A stretch of DNA of 10,693 nucleotides from Micavibrio aeruginosavorus. GTDB lineage: Bacteria > Pseudomonadota > Alphaproteobacteria > UBA9219. Both the position numbers and the translations under genes were made by a program. A model generated the notes under the pieces. It was not told where the DNA came from. It did no database searches and saw only the letters and a list, made by a program, of their open reading frames with translations. Shown here piece after piece: positions 5,742-10,693 of the stretch (positions are counted from its first letter, which is position 1; the number at the start of each line of letters is the position of its first letter). The stretch is from positions 1-10,693 of the forward strand of contig DYNT01000031.1 in NCBI GenBank assembly GCA_020720905.1. Reading direction: 5' to 3'.

Positions 5742-5760
5742 CTTTGGCACCCAAAGTGCT
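5742..5760 (+). promoter_or_regulatory. Palindrome and sigma54-like -24/-12 match upstream of gyrA
   Basis: CTTTGG-CAC-CCAAAG (5742-5756) is a 6-bp inverted repeat. The same bases read TGGCAC-N5-GTGCT (5745-5760), which has GG and GC exactly 10 bp apart as in sigma54 promoters, with one mismatch in the -12 element. Either reading may be chance. A TTGACG at 5652-5657 with TTTAAA at 5674-5679 is a conventional alternative promoter for gyrA. Confidence 0.25.
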
Positions 5761-5771
5761 AGTTTCTAAGA

Positions 5772-5784
5772 CGGTTTTTAACCG
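5772..5784 (+). repeat. Short hairpin in the gyrA leader
   Basis: CGGTT-TTT-AACCG is a perfect 5-bp inverted repeat with a 3-base loop, 30 bases before the gyrA start. It could be an operator half-site pair or a weak RNA hairpin. Its function is not evident from the sequence. Confidence 0.3.
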
Positions 5785-5814
5785 CTTCGATTCCCATGAA
5801 AAATAGGTATTCCT

Positions 5815-8559
5815 TTGACTGATACGCCTGTTCCTGTTCCGCCACGTTCTGATATCGCGCTTGTCACTATTGAAGACGAAATGCGCAGCTCTTACCTTGA
5901 TTACGCGATGAGCGTGATTGTATCACGTGCGCTTCCTGATGTGCGTGATGGGTTAAAGCCCGTCCATCGCCGCATTTTGTATGCGATGAAGGAAGGCGGC
6001 TACGACAGCACCAAGCCCTATAAGAAATCGGCGCGTATCGTCGGTGACGTGATGGGTAAATATCACCCCCATGGCGATAGTGCGATTTACGATGCCATGG
6101 TGCGTATGGCGCAGGATTTCTCAATGCGGCTGCCTCTTGTGGATGGGCAGGGTAACTTTGGATCAATGGATGGCGACCCTGCAGCGGCCATGCGTTATAC
6201 CGAAGCGCGTTTGGCCAAAGTCGCCGAAACGCTGCTGGACGATATTGATAAGGACACGGTGGCATTTCAGCCAAACTATGACGAAATCACGGTAGAGCCG
6301 ACGGTTCTGCCAGCGCGTTATCCTAACCTTTTGGTGAATGGCGCGGGCGGCATTGCGGTGGGCATGGCAACGAACATTCCGCCCCATAATTTGGGCGAGG
6401 TCTGCAACGCTTGCGTGGCGCTGATTGATAACCCCGATCTTTCGACGGATGAGATGTTGGAAATTGTGCCAGGGCCTGATTTTCCTACGGGTGGTTTGAT
6501 CCTTGGGCACACCACATGCCGCACGGCGGCGCACACAGGGCGCGGCAGCATTATCATGCGTGCGCGTACAACCATTGAGGAAATCCGCAAGGATCGCCAA
6601 GCGATCATTGTGACCGAGATTCCTTATCAGCAGAATAAAAAACGCTTGATCGAAATTATTGCCGAATGCGTGCGGGATAAGACGATTGAGGGCATCTCTG
6701 ATCTGCGTGACGAGTCGGATCGCGATGGCGTGCGTGTGGTGATTGAAATTAAGCGCGATGCGATGGCGGATGTTGTTTTGAATCAGCTTTTCAAGCACAC
6801 GCCGCTGCAAACCAGCTTTGGCGTCAACATGCTGGCGCTCAACGGCGGTCGGCCAGAGCTGATGGGGCTTCGCGCTGTGCTAGAGGCTTTCGTGGCCTTC
6901 CGCGAAGAAGTTATCACGCGCCGCACGACCTATGAGTTAGAGCAAGCCCGCGCCCGCGCTCATATTTTGGTGGGGCTTGCTGTGGCTGTTGCCAATATCG
7001 ACGATGTGATTGCCCTGATCCGCGCGGCGGCTGAGCCAGCGATTGCCAAGCAGCAGTTGATGGAGCGGCCTTGGCCAGCTTCGGACATTGCTTCCTTGAT
7101 TGCTTTGGTGGAGGAAGACGGCCTGAATAAAGCGACTGGAACCTATCGCCTATCCGAAACGCAGGCTAAGGCTATTTTGGATTTGCGCTTACATCGCCTG
7201 ACGGGGTTGGAGCGTGACAAGATTGGCGGCGATCTGCACGCTGTCGTGGATCAGATTAAAGATTATTTGGACATTCTGGCCAATCGCGCCCGCGTTCTAG
7301 AAATTATGAAGGAAGAGATTACGGCCATCCGTGATCGCTTCGCAACGCCACGTCGCACGACAATTGAAGCGCAAGAGTTTGAATCGGATATCGAGGATTT
7401 GATCCAGCGCGAAGATATGGTCGTGACGGTCAGTGGGTCGGGCTATATCAAGCGCGTGCCGCTTTCCACCTATCGCGCCCAGCGGCGCGGGGGTAAGGGT
7501 CGCACGGGCATGGTGACGAAGGATGAAGATTTCGTATCGGATATTTTTGTCGCCAGCACGCATACGCCCATGCTGTTCTTCTCGTCGTTTGGCAAGGTTT
7601 ATAAGCTGAAGGTGTATAAGTTGCCGCTTGCCTCGCCGACATCGCGTGGCAAAGCTTTGGTCAATTTGTTGCCGTTAGAGCAGGGGGAGACGATCACGAC
7701 AACCCTGCATTTGCCGGAAAACGAAGCGTTGTGGGGCGAGTTGTTTGCCCTGTTCGCCACCGCCTCGGGCGGCGTGCGGCGGAATAAACTTTCCGATTTC
7801 TGTAACGTGCGCTCCAGCGGCATTATCGCCATGAAACTGGATGAGGGTGACAGCCTGATCGCGGTGCGAACAGGCAGCGGCTATGATGACATTTTGTTGG
7901 CCACCAAGACGGGACGCGCCATTCGTTTTGCGATTGAGGATTTGCGCGTGTTTGCGGGACGCGCCTCAACGGGCGTGCGCGGCGTGCGCCTTGCTGCGGG
8001 GGATGAGGTTATGTCCATGTCCATTCTGGCGCATGTGGAGGCGACAGGAGAGGAACGCGCAGCCTATATCAAGCAAAGCCGCGCCCTTCGTGCGGCGGCG
8101 GGTGAGGATCAAGGCCTTGTGGAAGGCGGTGCAGAGGGCGGCGGTGAGGATGAAGAGACAACGGATTTAACGCTCTCGCTCGAACGCTTCGCGCAACTCG
8201 CCTCGCAAGAGGAATTCTTGTTGGCTGTTTCCGATCGTGGCTTTGGTAAGCGCTCTTCGGCCTATGAGTATCGCAACACCAATCGTGGCGGGCAGGGCAT
8301 TGTGAACATGAAGCTGACCGAAAAGAACGGCTCTATCGTCGCGACCTTCCCGATTAAAAACGATCAAGAAGTCATGATGGTGTCGGACGGCGGCCAGATT
8401 ATTCGCATGCCTGTTCATGATGTGCGTGTAACGGGGCGCACGTCGCAAGGCGTGATCCTGTTCCGCGTCGGCGGGGAGGAGCGTATCGTTTCTGTTGCCG
8501 CGCTGGATAAGGATGAAACCGGCGAATCCCCTGAAGCGGATGGCGCGGTGGAAGCCTAA
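5815..8559 (+). CDS. gyrA: DNA gyrase subunit A
   Basis: GyrA is the DNA-cleaving subunit of gyrase (A2B2), which introduces negative supercoils. The 914-residue product has the full breakage-reunion domain with the catalytic Arg127-Tyr128 in AAMRYTEARL. The quinolone-determining region HPHGDSAIYD carries Ser89 and Asp93, the wild-type residues equivalent to E. coli Ser83/Asp87. The GyrA box QRRGGKG at 556-562 separates it from ParC and marks a wrapping C-terminal beta-pinwheel. An acidic Gly/Glu insert (about 770-784) in the pinwheel is of the kind seen in alphaproteobacterial GyrA. The C-terminus is acidic. The start is TTG, with AGG at 5805-5807 seven bases upstream; no in-frame ATG precedes it. 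The gene is flanked by its own leader and a likely terminator, so it is probably transcribed alone. Confidence 0.95.
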   Translation: MTDTPVPVPPRSDIALVTIEDEMRSSYLDYAMSVIVSRALPDVRDGLKPVHRRILYAMKEGGYDSTKPYKKSARIVGDVMGKYHPHGDSAIYDAMVRMAQDFSMRLPLVDGQGNFGSMDGDPAAAMRYTEARLAKVAETLLDDIDKDTVAFQPNYDEITVEPTVLPARYPNLLVNGAGGIAVGMATNIPPHNLGEVCNACVALIDNPDLSTDEMLEIVPGPDFPTGGLILGHTTCRTAAHTGRGSIIMRARTTIEEIRKDRQAIIVTEIPYQQNKKRLIEIIAECVRDKTIEGISDLRDESDRDGVRVVIEIKRDAMADVVLNQLFKHTPLQTSFGVNMLALNGGRPELMGLRAVLEAFVAFREEVITRRTTYELEQARARAHILVGLAVAVANIDDVIALIRAAAEPAIAKQQLMERPWPASDIASLIALVEEDGLNKATGTYRLSETQAKAILDLRLHRLTGLERDKIGGDLHAVVDQIKDYLDILANRARVLEIMKEEITAIRDRFATPRRTTIEAQEFESDIEDLIQREDMVVTVSGSGYIKRVPLSTYRAQRRGGKGRTGMVTKDEDFVSDIFVASTHTPMLFFSSFGKVYKLKVYKLPLASPTSRGKALVNLLPLEQGETITTTLHLPENEALWGELFALFATASGGVRRNKLSDFCNVRSSGIIAMKLDEGDSLIAVRTGSGYDDILLATKTGRAIRFAIEDLRVFAGRASTGVRGVRLAAGDEVMSMSILAHVEATGEERAAYIKQSRALRAAAGEDQGLVEGGAEGGGEDEETTDLTLSLERFAQLASQEEFLLAVSDRGFGKRSSAYEYRNTNRGGQGIVNMKLTEKNGSIVATFPIKNDQEVMMVSDGGQIIRMPVHDVRVTGRTSQGVILFRVGGEERIVSVAALDKDETGESPEADGAVEA

Positions 8560-8573
8560 TTTAAGGACAGCGG

Positions 8574-8600
8574 GGGTTAACGCTTATTTAAACCCTTTTT
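8574..8600 (+). terminator. Probable intrinsic terminator of gyrA
   Basis: GGGTTAA (8574-8580) can pair with TTAA-A-CCC (8588-8595) around a 7-base loop, with one bulged A, followed directly by TTTTT (8596-8600). Two further G at 8572-8573 are unpaired. The stem is short and only partly GC, so termination may be incomplete. It lies 14 bases after the gyrA stop. Confidence 0.45.
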
Positions 8601-8678
8601 GGGCATGATGCGTGGGTGGCGGCTGCTTTTTGATGAAGGCGGTTTGTCGTTGTGTTTTCTTGACCCCCCGTTTGTCTT

Positions 8679-10415
8679 ATGCCCATTCATGAATTTGGTT
8701 TTTTATCAACCTTTGTCATTGGCCTTGTTGCGGCATTTGCAGGTGGGCTTGCGGCGCGTTCTTTAAAACTTCCCCCTCTTCTTGGCTATCTTTTGGCTGG
8801 CGTTGTTATTGGCTTTTTTAAGCCAAGCCTTATGGCCAATCAGGCCATGGCGAATGAGCTGGCTGAGGTTGGCGTTGCGCTTCTCCTTTTCAACATTGGC
8901 CTTCATTTTTCTTTTAAAGACCTTTTGATGGTGCGGCGCATCGTTATTCCGGGCGCGATCATTCAAGTGCTTGTGACCGCCTTTATCGGCGCGATGGGAT
9001 CCTATTGGATTGTCCACACGTCTGTTGGGGCATCGATTGTGATTGGCCTTTCTTTGTCGATTGCCAGCACCGCCGTTTCAACGCGCGTTTTGGATGAAAG
9101 GCAACAGCTCACCACCCTTGTGGGGCGTATCGCGCTGGGCTGGCTTGTCGTGCAGGATGTCATTGTCATCGTAGGCCTTGTTTTGTTTCCCGTTTTGGGC
9201 AGCATGGCCGAGATGCATCCCACGTCTGTTTTTGTGGCCTTGGGCAAGACCCTTCTTCAAGTGGCGGGTTTTGTGGCCGTGATGGTTATAGTGGGGCGGC
9301 GTGCGATTCCGTGGCTTTTGGGCTATGTTGCGCGGGTGGGCTCTCGCGAATTGTTCACGCTTTGCGTGATCGTTGTGGCGCTGGGGATTGCCTATGGTTC
9401 AGCGCTTATTTTCGGCGTTTCGCTGGCGCTTGGCGCATTCTTTGCTGGCGTTGTGATTGGGGAGAGCGACCTTCACCATCATGCGGCGTCCGAAGCCGTT
9501 TCGATGCAGCAGGTTTTTACGATCCTGTTTTTCGTTTCTGTCGGCATGCTTTTTGACCCGCGTAGCGTCATGAGCTTATCGTTAGAGATTTTGGCCTTTT
9601 TGGGCATTATTATTTTGGGAACGGGCTTCCTGACCTTTGGGCTTTTGGTGGCCATGCGCATTCCGTTACAGGCGGCAGCGCTTGTCGGCGCGACTTTTGC
9701 CCAGATTGGCGAGTTTTCCTTTGTTTTAAGCGAACTTGGTCACAAAAACGGTTTTTATGGTGCGGGCGAGAGGGACTTGATCGTGGCTGTCGCTTTGCTC
9801 TCGATCATGATCAACCCGCTTGTTCTTTCCCTTTCTCTGCGATTGGCGCGTTGGTCTGTTGGCCAGCCTTGGGTCATTCAGTGGCAGTCTCGGTGCACTG
9901 AAATAAGCCTGCCAGAGGTTGAAGGTCTGCGCGATCACACCATCTTGATCGGGCATGGCCGCGTCGGCCGCATTGTCGCCAGCGCTCTTAATGAAAACGG
10001 ATTGCGTTATATCGCGATTGAATCGGACAGAGCTTTAACAGAGAGGCTTCGGGTCGAGGGCAAGCAAGTCATTTATGGCGATGCTTCACGCGAAGCCGTG
10101 TTGGCGGCGGCGCGGCCAGAGTATGCCAAGATCATTATTGTGGCTGTCCCTGATCCTTATTTGGCCAAGCAGATTGTCAAGGTGGCGCGAAAAAATTATC
10201 CGGCCATTCCCATTGTTGTCCGCACCCATTCGGATGAGGAAGCGCGTGCTATGACCAAGCTTGGCGTTGGCTTTGCCGTGATGGGGGAGCGGGAAATCGC
10301 TTTTGGCCTTATTTATTACGTTCTGCAAACGCTAGGGTTTGAGCTTGATCAAGCAAGAACAACCATCGTTAATTTGAGAAAAGCTATCTATGACTTGGAT
10401 CAGCGGGAGACCTAA
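8679..10415 (+). CDS. YbaL/Kef-type cation:proton antiporter (CPA2) with RCK_N domain
   Basis: The 578-residue protein has an N-terminal CPA2 antiporter domain of about 12 membrane segments (1-390) and a C-terminal RCK_N/TrkA-N domain (about 419-535) with the nucleotide-binding GHGRVG motif at 425-430. Sequence order and motifs (LLGYLLAGV, ELAEVGVALLLFNIGLHFS, GSRELFTL, FFVSVGMLFDP, MGEREIA) follow E. coli YbaL closely. The site in GWLVVQDV (Gln159-Asp160) has the Gln-Asp pair of Kef K+ efflux proteins, whereas E. coli YbaL as I recall it has Glu-Asp. That suggests K+/H+ exchange, but the ion is inferred. The ATG at 8679 gives the usual family N-terminus, although no clear ribosome binding site precedes it. 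No KefF/KefG-like partner is adjacent. Confidence 0.88.
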   Translation: MPIHEFGFLSTFVIGLVAAFAGGLAARSLKLPPLLGYLLAGVVIGFFKPSLMANQAMANELAEVGVALLLFNIGLHFSFKDLLMVRRIVIPGAIIQVLVTAFIGAMGSYWIVHTSVGASIVIGLSLSIASTAVSTRVLDERQQLTTLVGRIALGWLVVQDVIVIVGLVLFPVLGSMAEMHPTSVFVALGKTLLQVAGFVAVMVIVGRRAIPWLLGYVARVGSRELFTLCVIVVALGIAYGSALIFGVSLALGAFFAGVVIGESDLHHHAASEAVSMQQVFTILFFVSVGMLFDPRSVMSLSLEILAFLGIIILGTGFLTFGLLVAMRIPLQAAALVGATFAQIGEFSFVLSELGHKNGFYGAGERDLIVAVALLSIMINPLVLSLSLRLARWSVGQPWVIQWQSRCTEISLPEVEGLRDHTILIGHGRVGRIVASALNENGLRYIAIESDRALTERLRVEGKQVIYGDASREAVLAAARPEYAKIIIVAVPDPYLAKQIVKVARKNYPAIPIVVRTHSDEEARAMTKLGVGFAVMGEREIAFGLIYYVLQTLGFELDQARTTIVNLRKAIYDLDQRET

Positions 10416-10567
10416 CGAGCTGGCTATCATATCAACCGTCCTATGATCTGACTTGTTGGTTTTTACCATGGGCAGTCCTTCCTTCTGCCGTCAATCCCGC
10501 ACCCCTTCCCCGCCCTTCCGTTTTCGTCCTTCGGACTACGCCGGACAAGTCGAGCTTCACGTGGCAG
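10416..10567. other. Intergenic spacer without recognisable gene
   Basis: Both strands lack a supported coding frame here. The sequence becomes pyrimidine-rich around 10475-10530 and includes a small TCCTTCGGA hairpin near 10527-10535. It leads into the tandem repeat. I see no clear terminator for the antiporter gene. Confidence 0.4.
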
Positions 10568-10690
10568 GCGAAGCGATGCGCGAGCATCGCCCCCCCCTTG
10601 TCATCCCGCACGAAGCGATGCGCGAGCATCGCCCCCCCTTGTCATCCCGCACGAAGCGATGCGTGAGCATCGCGCAGATGCGGGACCCAG
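10568..10690. repeat. Tandem palindromic repeat, ~41-42 bp period, GNRA-looped hairpins
   Basis: The GAAGCGATGCG core recurs at 10570, 10612 and 10653, giving periods of 42 and 41 bp; the difference is one C in a tract of 8 versus 7. Each unit contains a 7-bp hairpin GCGATGC/GCATCGC with a 4-base loop: GCGA in the first two, GTGA in the third. The unit opening GTCATCCCGCA recurs at 10600 and 10641. The last copy is complete, with outer arms TCCCGCA (10645-10651) and TGCGGGA (10679-10685). The first two look like copies truncated at the C-tract. The style resembles dispersed intergenic palindromic elements of Alphaproteobacteria. The array may continue past the window edge. Confidence 0.8.
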
Positions 10691-10693
10691 TTG

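Noticed and set aside
6163..6810. Minus-strand open frame of 215 codons inside gyrA
   Set aside because: It is fully antisense to conserved gyrA codons, is His/Arg-rich in the manner of shadow frames, and matches no family I know.
5815..8559. parC (topoisomerase IV subunit A)
   Set aside because: The GyrA box QRRGGKG and the full pinwheel domain identify GyrA rather than ParC.
10441..10629. Minus-strand 62-codon frame near the right end
   Set aside because: Its repeated residues simply translate the tandem palindromic repeat.
10568..10690. CRISPR array
   Set aside because: The period is ~41-42 bp with no unique spacers; everything between the cores is itself repeated, and no cas gene is present.

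Overview
The window looks like a chromosomal segment of an alphaproteobacterium. The evidence is an RcdA/DUF1465 protein, a family confined as far as I know to Alphaproteobacteria, and a GyrA whose C-terminal domain carries an acidic insert of the kind seen in that class. A lineage near Rhodospirillales or Micavibrio-like bacteria is possible, but I cannot fix it from sequence alone. Most genes are GC-balanced housekeeping genes; a few AT-richer or repeat-rich patches stand out as insertions.

Layout. Positions 1-172 hold AT-rich sequence joined to what looks like the last ~30 codons of uvrB (UVR motif). This runs tail to tail into rcdA (153-626, minus). rcdA is divergent from a PAS-PAS-GGDEF diguanylate cyclase (880-2190, plus) whose leader contains three short arms able to form alternative hairpins. 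Next is a high-affinity zinc ABC importer: znuA (2197-3117, minus), divergent from a plus-strand operon made of a 28-codon membrane microprotein (3199-3285), znuC (3294-4091), a four-helix-bundle/S23-type gene (4088-4468) and znuB (4455-5339). A palindrome at 3152-3164 between the divergent units resembles a Zur operator core. A small glycine-zipper lipoprotein (5344-5592, minus) converges on znuB. gyrA (5815-8559, plus, TTG start) and a YbaL/Kef-type cation:proton antiporter with an RCK_N domain (8679-10415, plus) follow. The window ends in a tandem palindromic repeat (about 10568-10690).

The most interesting structure is at 4031-4479. The four-helix-bundle gene sits inside the zinc-transporter operon and is bracketed by inverted arrays of the heptamer (G/C)ATTCAG, including a 21-bp perfect inverted repeat. 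The family is best known from intervening sequences inside 23S rRNA genes, which also have complementary ends. Here the arrangement is in an mRNA. The left array encodes the last ~17 residues of ZnuC, and the right array supplies the start codon and first residues of ZnuB. I read this as an IVS-like insertion that remained compatible with expression of the operon and may form a stem across it.

Functionally, ZnuA (periplasmic Zn2+ capture), ZnuB (permease) and ZnuC (ATPase) make one importer. RcdA (adaptor for ClpXP degradation of CtrA) and the neighbouring cyclase plausibly touch the same c-di-GMP-dependent cell-cycle circuit, although adjacency is the only evidence for that here.
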